From Brevundimonas variabilis (GTDB lineage: Bacteria > Pseudomonadota > Alphaproteobacteria > Caulobacterales > Caulobacteraceae), in the NCBI RefSeq assembly GCF_014199945.1, contig NZ_JACHOR010000002.1:372001-436000 (forward strand): a DNA stretch of 64,000 bases, read 5' to 3'. The notes beneath the pieces were generated by a model. That model made no database searches. It saw only the letters and a program-made list of their open reading frames with translations, and was not told the DNA's origin. Each line of letters opens with the position of its first letter. Within the stretch, counting starts at the first letter, position 1. The translations under genes were made by a program, and so were the position numbers. Shown piece after piece: positions 31,364-39,714 of this stretch.

Positions 31364-31667
31364 GACCGTTGCCGGACGGCACCGGCCATGATCAGTGACG
31401 GATGATCTGAAACGACCCAAACCGGCCTGATGGGCTCCCTCCATCCGTCGCGCCCGGCTGCGCAGAACAGGTTCGGCTGCGACAGGTCTGACGATCTCCG
31501 TCGTTGATCGCACAGGCATGGAAAGCGCTGAACCGGCGTGGACCAACCTGCAACGGTGCCTTGGCTGGCTGTCGCCTCCAGCAAGCCCCTATCGGAGTGG
31601 CACTGGCCTCTGAGGCGATACCTCAGAACCGAGCCAAATGAACCGCTGCGAAAAGTCCTGATTTGAC

Positions 31668-31702
31668 GTCGCTTTGTGCCCCCGGTGTGACCCCAAAGCG
31701 AC
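31668..31702. repeat. 9-bp inverted repeat near the tRNA-Thr junction
   Basis: GTCGCTTTG (31668-31676) and CAAAGCGAC (31694-31702) are perfect inverted copies, 17 bp apart, about 40 bp from the tRNA 3' end. They could be a recombinase arm or accessory-protein site, or a terminator for one direction. Confidence 0.6.
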
Positions 31703-31703
31703 T

Positions 31704-31721
31704 TGTGCAAAATTTTGCACA
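31704..31721. repeat. perfect 18-bp palindrome beside tRNA-Thr
   Basis: TGTGCAAAATTTTGCACA reads the same on both strands and lies 18 bp from the tRNA 3' end, directly after the 9-bp inverted repeat. Candidate recombinase or regulator binding site of the integrated element. Confidence 0.65.
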
Positions 31722-31739
31722 CCTAAGTCGTTGAAATTG

Positions 31740-31815
31740 TGGTGCCGGCTGCAGGAATCGAACCCGCGACATCCAGTTTACAAAACTGGCGCTCTACCAA
31801 CTGAGCTAAGCCGGC
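31740..31815 (-). tRNA. tRNA-Thr (anticodon UGU)
   Basis: 76 nt on the - strand including encoded CCA. The acceptor stem GCCGGCT pairs with AGCCGGC, the D arm is AGCTCAGTTGGTAGAGC-like, the anticodon loop TTTGTAA has anticodon TGT on stem CCAGT/ACTGG, and the T arm is GCGGGTTCGATTCCTGC. Its 3' end faces the mobile element on the left, the usual insertion point for integrative elements. Confidence 0.97.
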
Positions 31816-31886
31816 CTCCGGCGGAGGCTTATGACGACAGATCGGCGGAGGAGCAAGCGCCACCTCCACCGATCAGCGTTTGAGGA

Positions 31887-34526
31887 TCATCCAGCAGCCT
31901 TGGCCTTTTTCGGCGCAGCCTTCTTCTTCGCGGCGGCGGGCTTTGCGGCCGGCTTCGCGGCCGCCTTGGCCGGAGCGGCCTTCTTGGCTGGTGCCTTCTT
32001 TGCCGCGACCTTCTTCTTCGGAGCCGCTCCGGCCTTGGCTGCCAGCAGCGGCAAGGCCTGCTCCATGGTCAGATCCTCGGGCGTCGTGCCCTTGGGCAGG
32101 GTGGCGTTGATCTTGCCGGATTTCACATAGGGACCGAAACGACCGGCCATGACCTGGACCGGATCGCCGGTCTCCGGGTGGGCTCCGAGATCCTTGAGCG
32201 GGGCCGTGGCCTGACCCCGGCCTGCAAACTTGCCCGCCCGTTTCTCGGCAAGAAGGACGACCGCGCGGTTCAGCCCGACTTCGAACACCTCGTCGATGTC
32301 GGCGACATTGGCATAGGTCCCGGCGTGCAGGACGAACGGCCCATAGCGACCGAGGCCCGCCGTGATCGGCTTGCCGTCCTCCGGATGCATCCCGACCTCG
32401 CGCGGCAGGGCCAGCAGCCGCAAGGCGCTCTCCAGCGTCAGGGAAGCCGGCGACCAGCCCTTGGGCAGGGAAGAGCGTTTCGGTTTTTCGGCCTCGGGCG
32501 GAGTCGTTTCGACATAGGGTCCGAAGCGCCCGATCTTCAGATGGACGGGCTGGCCGGTTTCGGGATCGAGGCCCAGTTCGCGATCGGTGCCGGTCTCGGC
32601 CTCGCTGGCGCCGGAACCGAAACCGCGGGTGTAGCGGCACTCCGGATAGTTGGAGCAGCCGATGAAGGATGACCGCATCTTGAAGCTGGCCTTCAGGTGC
32701 AGACGGCCGTTCCCGCACGCTGGGCAGAGCCGGGCGTCCGTCCCATCTTCCTTGGGCGGGAACAGGAAGGGCCCGATGGCTTCGTCCAGTTCGTCGATGA
32801 CGCCCTGGCGCTCCAGCATGGCGGCCGTGGCCGGCTTCAACTGGCCCCAGAAGTCCCGCAGCAGGGCCTTCCAGTCCATCTGTCCTGCAGAGACCTCGTC
32901 GAGCTGGTTTTCCAGACCGGCGGTAAAGTCATATTCGACCCACTGCCGGAAGAACTGCTCGAGGAAGGCGGTGACAAGGCGTCCGTTGTCCTCGGGGATG
33001 AACCGGTTCTTGTCCATGCGGACATATTCGCGGTCGCGCAGTGTCGTCAGGATCGAGGCATAGGTCGACGGACGACCGATGCCGAGTTCCTCGAGCTTCT
33101 TGACGAGGGTCGCCTCGGAGAAGCGGGGCGGAGGCTCGGTGAAATGCTGGTCGGCGCGCACGGCCTCGACCTTGGCCTTCGCCCCTTCCTTCAGGGCGGG
33201 CAGGCGGGTGGAATCGTCGTCGTCCTCGCCCTCGGTGCCCTTCTGCCGCTCGTCGCGGCCTTCTTCGTAGACGGCGAGGAAACCATCGAAGGTCACGACC
33301 TGACCGGTCGCGCGCAGGCCGGTCTGGCCATCCGGCGTCTCGATCTCGACGGTCGTCCGGTCCATCCGGGCCGACTCCATCTGGGAGGCGACCATGCGCT
33401 TCCAGATCAGTTCGTAGAGCCGCTGCAGATCGGATTCGAGCCGCAGGCTGTCCGGATGGCGGGCGATGTTGGTCGGGCGGATGGCCTCGTGCGCTTCCTG
33501 GGCATTCTTGGCCTTGGTCTTGTAATAGCGGGCCTCGGAGGGGACGAAGGCAGGTCCGAACCGGTCGGCGATGACCTCGCGGGCCTGGGCGATACCTTCG
33601 GGCGTCGTCTGGACGCCGTCGGTCCGCATATAGGTGATCAGGCCCCCCGTCTCGTCGACGCCTTCGTACAGTTTCTGTGCCGCACGCATGGTGCGCTGGG
33701 CATCGAAACCAAGCTTGCGCGAGGCTTCCTGCTGCAGAGTCGAGGTGGTGAAGGGCGGTGCAGGGCTGCGCCGGACCGGCTTCTTTTCGATCGAGCGGAT
33801 GGTGAAGTCGCCGCTCTGGATCGCATCGCGAGCGGCGAAGGCCATGGCCTCGTTCGGGATATCGAGACGCTGGATGCGCTTGCCGGCATGTTTGACCAGG
33901 CGCGTAGTGAAGGGCGGACTGTCCGCGACCAGATCGGCCTCGACGGACCAGTACTCCTGGGGCCGGAAGCGTTCGATCTCCAGCTCGCGATCGACGACGA
34001 TGCGAAGCGCGACGGACTGGACCCGGCCGGCGGATCGCGCGCCAGGCAGCTTGCGCCACAGGACTGGCGACAGGGTGAAGCCCACCAGATAGTCCAGCGC
34101 TCGGCGGGCCAGATAGGCCTCGACCAGTTCCATATCCAGCTGGCGGGGTGCGGCCATGGCCTCGAGCACGGCCGATTTGGTGATGGCGTTGAAAGTCACA
34201 CGCTCGACATGGGTGTCCTTGAGCGCCTTCTTTTTCGTCAGGACTTCCAGAACGTGCCAGGAAATGGCTTCGCCCTCGCGGTCCGGGTCGGTCGCCAGGA
34301 TGACGCGGTCGGCGCGTTTGGCGGCAGCGGCAATCTCGGACATCCGGGTGGAGGCGCGGGCGTCGATCTCCCACTCCATGGCAAAATCCTCATCGGGTTT
34401 CACCGATCCGTCCTTCGAAGGCAGGTCGCGGATATGTCCGTAGGAGGCCAGAACCTCGAAGTCGGAGCCGAGGTATTTGTTGATGGTCTTGGCCTTGGCC
34501 GGGCTCTCGACGATGACGAGGTTCAT
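31887..34526 (-). CDS. topA: DNA topoisomerase I
   Basis: Type IA topoisomerase (879 residues) that relaxes negative supercoils. The TOPRIM domain starts with VIVESPAKAKTINKYLG (4-20) and has ILATDPDREGEAISWHVLEV (about 75-94). The catalytic Tyr is in LITYMRTDGVQTTP (about 297-310). A zinc-finger-type CPAC...CSNYPEC unit lies around 590-625, followed by further C-terminal TopA repeats (GRFGPYVET, GRYGPFVLH, GRFGPYVKS). The last about 50 residues are a Lys/Ala-rich tail (KKAPAKKAAPAKAAAKP), common in alphaproteobacteria and likely DNA-binding. First core gene beyond the tRNA. Confidence 0.97.
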   Translation of the reverse strand: MNLVIVESPAKAKTINKYLGSDFEVLASYGHIRDLPSKDGSVKPDEDFAMEWEIDARASTRMSEIAAAAKRADRVILATDPDREGEAISWHVLEVLTKKKALKDTHVERVTFNAITKSAVLEAMAAPRQLDMELVEAYLARRALDYLVGFTLSPVLWRKLPGARSAGRVQSVALRIVVDRELEIERFRPQEYWSVEADLVADSPPFTTRLVKHAGKRIQRLDIPNEAMAFAARDAIQSGDFTIRSIEKKPVRRSPAPPFTTSTLQQEASRKLGFDAQRTMRAAQKLYEGVDETGGLITYMRTDGVQTTPEGIAQAREVIADRFGPAFVPSEARYYKTKAKNAQEAHEAIRPTNIARHPDSLRLESDLQRLYELIWKRMVASQMESARMDRTTVEIETPDGQTGLRATGQVVTFDGFLAVYEEGRDERQKGTEGEDDDDSTRLPALKEGAKAKVEAVRADQHFTEPPPRFSEATLVKKLEELGIGRPSTYASILTTLRDREYVRMDKNRFIPEDNGRLVTAFLEQFFRQWVEYDFTAGLENQLDEVSAGQMDWKALLRDFWGQLKPATAAMLERQGVIDELDEAIGPFLFPPKEDGTDARLCPACGNGRLHLKASFKMRSSFIGCSNYPECRYTRGFGSGASEAETGTDRELGLDPETGQPVHLKIGRFGPYVETTPPEAEKPKRSSLPKGWSPASLTLESALRLLALPREVGMHPEDGKPITAGLGRYGPFVLHAGTYANVADIDEVFEVGLNRAVVLLAEKRAGKFAGRGQATAPLKDLGAHPETGDPVQVMAGRFGPYVKSGKINATLPKGTTPEDLTMEQALPLLAAKAGAAPKKKVAAKKAPAKKAAPAKAAAKPAAKPAAAKKKAAPKKAKAAG

Positions 34527-34699
34527 GGATGCGCAGTCTGTGGGGAGGGGCGCAGAGCGTGGTGGGGGCCGCGCCTTAAGTCAATCGGGGGGCTGAACCC
34601 GCGACAATCACGGGGGGGCTGACGGTCCTGGTGCAGACGACGGTTCCGGAACGGATCAGGAACCGCTAGGGTCGAGTCCCGTATCGATGGAGCCCGCCC

Positions 34700-35224
34700 A
34701 TGCCGTTCACAGCGCTGCTTCTGGCCCTGGCCCTGCAGGAGACTGCATCCGCGCCAGGCCCCGAGGCTCCCGATCCTGCAGCTGTCGAAGTCGGGACCGT
34801 CATCGACCAATTGCACGAGGCCGCTTCGCGAGCCGACGGCCCTCTCTACTTTTCCCTGTTCACGCCGGACGCCCGGTTCATCGGCACCGATGCGACCGAG
34901 CGCTGGAGCCTTGGCGGATTTCGGGCCTATGCCGAACCCTATTTCGCGAAGGGGCAGGGATGGACCTATCTGCCGCGTGACCGCGTCATCACCTTTGCGC
35001 CTGTGGCCTGCCATTGCGTGGCCGCGTTCGACGAGATTCTGGATAACGCATCCTATGGATCGGTGCGCGGGTCAGGGGTGCTGGTCCGTACGGAGACTGG
35101 CTGGAAGATCGAACAATATGTCCTCAGCTATGCGATCCCCAACGACCTTGCCCGGCCGGTGACCGCCCTGATCCGGGAGCACGAGGCGGCAGCGTCCCCG
35201 GCGGCACCGTCTTCGGATCGCTGA
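34700..35224 (+). CDS. NTF2-like (SnoaL-like) exported protein
   Basis: A 174-residue protein with a short hydrophobic N-terminus (MPFTALLLALALQETASA) resembling a signal peptide. An NTF2-like domain follows: VIDQLHEAASRADGPLYFSL, FTPDARFIGTDATERWSLGG, WKIEQYVLSYAIPND. Such proteins are small cone-shaped pockets or catalytic domains; no substrate can be inferred. It overlaps recO by the TGATG junction, so the two are co-translated. Confidence 0.85.
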   Translation: MPFTALLLALALQETASAPGPEAPDPAAVEVGTVIDQLHEAASRADGPLYFSLFTPDARFIGTDATERWSLGGFRAYAEPYFAKGQGWTYLPRDRVITFAPVACHCVAAFDEILDNASYGSVRGSGVLVRTETGWKIEQYVLSYAIPNDLARPVTALIREHEAAASPAAPSSDR

Positions 35225-35955
35225 TGGACTTTCACGAAGAGGCGTTCGTTCTTTCGGCGCGGGCGCATGGTGATACGGGGGTCGTGGTCGATCTTCTGAC
35301 GGAGACCCACGGGCGACGCGGGGCCTATGTTGCCGGCGGGGCATCGCGCAAGATGAAGCCGTTCCTGCAGGTCGGCGCGCGGGTGATCGTCGACTATCGC
35401 GCGCGCAGTTCCGATCATCTGGGTTCGGCCCGCCTCGAGGCGATGGGGGAGGGGCCGTCCGCCCTGTTCGACGACGCCATGGCCCTGACCGGTCTGGCGG
35501 CCGCAGCGGCCGTCGCTCAGGGGGCCTTGCCGGAGCGCGAGCCGCACCCGGGGGCCTTCCTGGCGTTCGAAGCCATGATGGCGGCATTTGCCATCCCGGA
35601 GGTCTGGCCCGCCATCTTCGTGCGGTTCGAGGCCGGACTTCTGGATGACCTGGGGTTCGGCCTTGATCTTTCACGCTGTGCGGCGACCGGTTCGATGGAT
35701 GACCTGGTGTATGTCAGTCCCCGCACCGGGAGGGCGGTGTCGCGCGAGGCGGGTGCACCCTATGCCGAAAAGATGCTGAAACTGCCGCCCTTCATGCTGG
35801 GTGCACAGGCGGGACTGAGCGAGGGCGACGTCGGCGCAGGACTGGACCTGACGGGGCATTTTCTCGAACAGTTCGTCTTCCACCCCCAGAACCGGCCCCT
35901 CCCGGAAGCAAGGGTCTGGATGATCGATCGCCTGCGCGAAACCGGACGAATCTGA
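35224..35955 (+). CDS. recO: DNA repair protein RecO
   Basis: A 243-residue recombination mediator of the RecFOR pathway that anneals strands and helps load RecA. The OB-fold N-terminus contains DFHEEAFVLSARAHGDTGVV and VDLLTETHGRRGAYVAGGAS (2-41). The helical C-terminal part has RFEAGLLDDLGFGLDLSRCA and a C-terminal helix with FVFHPQNRPLPEAR. The zinc-binding cysteines of some RecO proteins are absent, as usual in alphaproteobacteria. Confidence 0.94.
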   Translation: MDFHEEAFVLSARAHGDTGVVVDLLTETHGRRGAYVAGGASRKMKPFLQVGARVIVDYRARSSDHLGSARLEAMGEGPSALFDDAMALTGLAAAAAVAQGALPEREPHPGAFLAFEAMMAAFAIPEVWPAIFVRFEAGLLDDLGFGLDLSRCAATGSMDDLVYVSPRTGRAVSREAGAPYAEKMLKLPPFMLGAQAGLSEGDVGAGLDLTGHFLEQFVFHPQNRPLPEARVWMIDRLRETGRI

Positions 35956-36024
35956 GCAATTTCAGACCGTTCACGGACCAAGCGTAGCCATTCGGCAACG
36001 CCGGGAACCAATCATCGACGAACA

Positions 36025-38463
36025 GTGGTTTGTCATGGCGATGCCATGGACCCGTCGTCCCTCCGTCGTGAGGCGCTCCTAGGGACGGCCAGCTTGCACT
36101 GGTGCGAGCCTAGATCCGTTGGGGGCTATCATGATCCACGTCACCTGCTTGCAGGCGTTTCCATGCTGTCGCTCGCGATCGCGAGCCCGGTCCTGGCCCA
36201 GGCTCAGGCCGTCGTCGCCCCCGAGGCCGATGGGCCGGTGACCACCGTCGACGATGTGATCGTGTTCGGCACTGGCCAGACCCGCCAGCAGGCCTCAATC
36301 ACTCAGGCGGCCATTGCAATCGAGGCACCCGGCACCAGCCCGCTCAAGGCGATCGAGCGTCTTCCCGGCGTCAGTTTCCAGTCGGCGGATGCCTTCGGCA
36401 ACTACGAATGGTCGGCCCGGATCGTGCTGCGCAGCTTCAACCAGAACCAGCTGGGTTTTACGCTGGACGGCGTGCCGCTGGGTGACATGAGCTACGGCAA
36501 CCACAATGGGCTGCACATCTCGCGCGCCATCATCTCTGAGAACGTCGGCCGGGTCGATGTGGCGCAGGGATCCGGTGCGTTGAGCACCGCGTCGAGCAGC
36601 AATCTGGGCGGCACCGTCCAGTTCGTCAGCCGTCGCCCTTCGGAAGGCTTCGGCCTGGACGTCGCCGGAACAATCGGAAACGAGGACACCCTGCGCGGGT
36701 ACGTCCGTCTGGACACGGGTGCCTTTGGCCCGGCCAGCACAGCGCTGGCCCTTTCCTATGCTGACCACAGCATGGACAAGTGGAAAGGCGTCGGCGAGCA
36801 GAACCAGAAGCAGTTCAACGCCAGCCTGCTGCAGCCGATCGGTCGGGGCGAAATCACCGGCTTCATCAACCACTCCGAACGCCGCGAAAACGACTATCAG
36901 GATCTGTCGCTCGAGCAGATCGCGCGTCTCGGCCGGGATTTCGACAACATCTCCGGGGACTACGCCCTGGCTGTCCGGATTGCCGACGTCGCCAACAACC
37001 GCGGTGACACCGGCGCGGCCGTCACCAATGCTGCGTCGGGCCGGGTGTATCCTGCGGGCATCGGGACCGTGGACGACGCCTATTTCGACGCCTCGGGGCT
37101 GCGCGACGACACGATCGGTGCGCTGACCCTGAACTATCCGGTCACCGATGCCCTGTCGTTCTCACTGACGGGCTACGGCCACAAGAACGAGGGTCAGGGC
37201 CTGTGGTGGACCCCCTATGTGGCCACACCGGTCGGTGCGCCGGATCAGAATGGCACTGCGATCACGGCACCGAGCCCGATCTCGGTCCGCACGACGGAAT
37301 ACGAAATCGACCGCAAGGGTGCATTTGGATCGGTCAATCTGGATCTCGGTGCACACGCTCTCGAAGCCGGATTCTGGTTCGAACAGAACGACTTCAACCA
37401 GGCGCGGCGGTTCTATGGCCTGGCGCGCGCAGCCAACACGCGAAGCTCGCTGGATTTCCTGGAGAACCCGTTCCTCACGCAGTGGGAATACGACTTCGAT
37501 ACTGAAACGCGTCTGTTCTATGTGCAGGACAGCTGGAGCGTCACCGAAGCCCTGACGGTCTTTGGCGGCTTCAAGTCGCTGTCGGTTGAGAACAGCGCAA
37601 GCACCGTAACGGGTCCGAACAAGACCGGGACCATCAAGGCGGAAGACAATTTCCTGCCCCAGATCGGCGCGACCTATGAGCTGAACGCGGATCACCAGCT
37701 CTTCGCCTCCTACTCCGAGAACATCCGCGCCTTCGAATCCTCGAACACCGGCGGCCCCTTCTCCGCCTCAGCCGCCGGCTTCGCGGCGTTGAGGGCGACG
37801 ATCGAACCGGAGAGCTCGAAGACGATCGAGGCCGGCTGGCGTTTCCGCTTCGACCAGCTGCAAGGTTCGGTGGCGGTGTATGACGTCGAGTTCGAGAACC
37901 GTCTGCTCGGGGTCTCCCTCGGGGCTCCGATTCTGGGCCTTGGTTCCGGCATCCAGAACGTCGGCTCCGTGAAGAGCCGGGGCTTCGAGGCGGCGGCGGT
38001 CTGGACCATTGCCGACGACTGGTCGGCCTTCGGATCGTTCAGCTACAATGACTCGACCTATGAGGACGACGTGCGGGACGGCGCCGGGGCCCTGGTCGCG
38101 GCAACGGGTGGCAAGACCGTGGTCAATACGCCCGACACCTTGTTCCGCGCCGAACTGGCCTATGACAATGGTGCCCTGTTCGGCACCGTGGCTGCTGCCT
38201 ACACGAGCGAGCGCTTCTCGAGCTATCTGAATGACGAGAGCGTGGACGGCTATACGCTGGTCGAGCTGACCGGCGGCTACCGTTTCGTTGACACGAGGAC
38301 CTGGGCGGACGGTACCGAGATCCAGGTCAACGTCACAAACCTGCTGGATGAAGACCACATCTCGACTGTGGGATCGGGCGGCTTCCAGAACACGGCCGGT
38401 CGTCAGACCTTCCTGCCGGGTGCGCCGCGTCAGGCGTTCGTGACCCTGCGTCGTCGTTTCTAG
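36025..38463 (+). CDS. TonB-dependent receptor (start region probably frameshifted)
   Basis: Outer-membrane transporter of about 770-812 residues. It has a plug with LKAIERLPGVSFQSADAFGN and VQFVSRR, and a barrel ending LPGAPRQAFVTLRRRF. No STN domain. The signal peptide PRHLLAGVSMLSLAIASPVL is in frame, but the sequence before it (36025-36135) does not look like protein. The best start, ATG 36131 with GGGGG upstream, is out of frame by one base. Adding one base after that ATG would give an ordinary signal peptide. So there is either a sequencing or real frameshift, or a poor internal start at ATG 36163. The gene next door is a PhoD-like phosphodiesterase, hinting at a phosphorylated substrate. 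Confidence 0.85.
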   Translation: MVCHGDAMDPSSLRREALLGTASLHWCEPRSVGGYHDPRHLLAGVSMLSLAIASPVLAQAQAVVAPEADGPVTTVDDVIVFGTGQTRQQASITQAAIAIEAPGTSPLKAIERLPGVSFQSADAFGNYEWSARIVLRSFNQNQLGFTLDGVPLGDMSYGNHNGLHISRAIISENVGRVDVAQGSGALSTASSSNLGGTVQFVSRRPSEGFGLDVAGTIGNEDTLRGYVRLDTGAFGPASTALALSYADHSMDKWKGVGEQNQKQFNASLLQPIGRGEITGFINHSERRENDYQDLSLEQIARLGRDFDNISGDYALAVRIADVANNRGDTGAAVTNAASGRVYPAGIGTVDDAYFDASGLRDDTIGALTLNYPVTDALSFSLTGYGHKNEGQGLWWTPYVATPVGAPDQNGTAITAPSPISVRTTEYEIDRKGAFGSVNLDLGAHALEAGFWFEQNDFNQARRFYGLARAANTRSSLDFLENPFLTQWEYDFDTETRLFYVQDSWSVTEALTVFGGFKSLSVENSASTVTGPNKTGTIKAEDNFLPQIGATYELNADHQLFASYSENIRAFESSNTGGPFSASAAGFAALRATIEPESSKTIEAGWRFRFDQLQGSVAVYDVEFENRLLGVSLGAPILGLGSGIQNVGSVKSRGFEAAAVWTIADDWSAFGSFSYNDSTYEDDVRDGAGALVAATGGKTVVNTPDTLFRAELAYDNGALFGTVAAAYTSERFSSYLNDESVDGYTLVELTGGYRFVDTRTWADGTEIQVNVTNLLDEDHISTVGSGGFQNTAGRQTFLPGAPRQAFVTLRRRF

Positions 38464-38487
38464 GCAAAGACGCTTTTTGCCCCGGGG

Positions 38488-38520
38488 CGGGGCGTACCTT
38501 ACGGTGCGCCCCGTTCCCTT
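38488..38520 (+). terminator. rho-independent terminator-like hairpin after the TonB receptor
   Basis: CGGGGCGTACC and GGTGCGCCCCG form an 11-bp stem with one G-U pair around a TTAC loop, followed by TTCCCTTT. It lies 25 nt after the receptor stop and just before the phosphodiesterase gene, so read-through between the two may be partial. Confidence 0.65.
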
Positions 38521-38540
38521 TCCGGACCGGAGCCAGGTGA

Positions 38541-39647
38541 ATGAACGGACTTTCGAGACGCGGCCTGATGGCCGGAACTGTCGGTGCCGGTCTGATCGCG
38601 GGCGCGGTCCGGGCCGAGCCCGACGCTCATCCCGAGGCCGGGCGAACCCTGACCCGGATCGCGTTCGGATCCTGTGCCAAGAGCGACAAGCCGCAGCCGA
38701 TCTGGGACGCCGTACTGGCCACGCAGCCGGACCTGTTCATCTTCCTCGGCGACAACGTCTACCTGGATACCCGGGACCCGGCGGTCATGCGTCGCAAATA
38801 CGCCGAGCTTGCCGCCCAGCCCGGGTTCCAGCGCCTGAAGGCCACGGTGCCGATCCTGGCGATCTGGGATGACCATGACTACGGCGAGAACGACGCCGGG
38901 GCCGACTACCCCATGAAGGAGGAGTCGCGCCGACTGTTCCTAGACTTCTTCGGCGAACCCGCAGACAGCCCCCGCCGGACCCGGGATGGCATCTACACGG
39001 CCCATGTGTTCGGTCCGGCCGGGCGGCAGGTCCAGGTTATTCTGCCCGACCTGCGCTGGAACCGGACGCCGCTGATGTCCCTCGAGCTCGGAGATCAGGA
39101 TTATGATGCCTGGATAGAGAAACGCGCGGAATCCGGTGAGCCCACGCCCGGGCCTTACGCCCGAAATCCGGAAATCGGCGCAACCCAGCTTGGCGAAACC
39201 CAATGGCGCTGGCTGGAGGCGCAACTGGGCGTTCAGGCCGACGTAAGGATCCTGGCGTCGAGCCTGCAGGTGCTGGCGGACTTTGCCGGCTGGGAGGGCT
39301 GGATCAACTTCGCCCACGATCACCAGCGCCTCATCGCGGCCATCCGGGACAAGAGGGCCAATGGCCTGATCTGTCTTTCCGGGGATACCCACTATGGCGA
39401 GATTTCGCGTCTCGATGTGAACACCCCGTATCCGCTTTGGGACATCACCTCGTCCGGGCTGACCGAGGTCTGGCCTGTGACACCGCCCAACGCCTTGAGA
39501 GTCGGGTCGGTCTTTCGGGACCAGAATTTCGGCCTGCTGACCATTGATTGGGAGGGAACGAGCCCCACCGTGCTGGCGCAGGTCCGGGATGTGAACGGGG
39601 TGGTCAGGCTCGAGCAGCCAATTAGGATCGGAGATCTGGTAGTGTAA
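38541..39647 (+). CDS. PhoD-like alkaline phosphatase / phosphodiesterase
   Basis: A 368-residue exported metallo-phosphoesterase. The N-terminal SRRGLMAGTVGAGLIAGAV resembles a Tat signal (paired Arg). Metal-site motifs: AFGSCAKSD (about 43-51), FIFLGDNVYLDTRD (about 68-81), WDDHDYGENDAG (about 114-125) and CLSGDTHYGEISRLD (about 282-296). These fit the PhoD/metallophosphatase superfamily with Ca/Fe ligands. It probably releases phosphate from phosphodiesters in the periplasm. The TonB receptor upstream may import its substrate; the pairing is inference. Confidence 0.88.
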   Translation: MNGLSRRGLMAGTVGAGLIAGAVRAEPDAHPEAGRTLTRIAFGSCAKSDKPQPIWDAVLATQPDLFIFLGDNVYLDTRDPAVMRRKYAELAAQPGFQRLKATVPILAIWDDHDYGENDAGADYPMKEESRRLFLDFFGEPADSPRRTRDGIYTAHVFGPAGRQVQVILPDLRWNRTPLMSLELGDQDYDAWIEKRAESGEPTPGPYARNPEIGATQLGETQWRWLEAQLGVQADVRILASSLQVLADFAGWEGWINFAHDHQRLIAAIRDKRANGLICLSGDTHYGEISRLDVNTPYPLWDITSSGLTEVWPVTPPNALRVGSVFRDQNFGLLTIDWEGTSPTVLAQVRDVNGVVRLEQPIRIGDLVV

Positions 39648-39714
39648 ATCCGGCGGCGCAAAGACGGAGCGCAAGGCCTAGACTTGGGCGGCAAACCAGC
39701 CGATTCGCAGGTCC

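Larger units (their letters stand above)
31364..31739. other. non-coding end of the mobile element next to tRNA-Thr
   Basis: No convincing gene; long frames on the - strand here are Arg/Ser-rich and carry no motif. The last 75 bp contain two strong inverted repeats (31668-31702 and 31704-31721) and abut the tRNA 3' end. That is the usual layout of an attachment region for tyrosine-recombinase elements. Confidence 0.55.

Noticed and set aside
31175-31722. - strand frames between the AlpA-like gene and tRNA-Thr as an integrase remnant
   Set aside because: No tyrosine- or serine-recombinase motif could be found in any frame.
32697-34622. 641-codon + strand frame opposite topA
   Set aside because: Antisense shadow of a full topoisomerase I.
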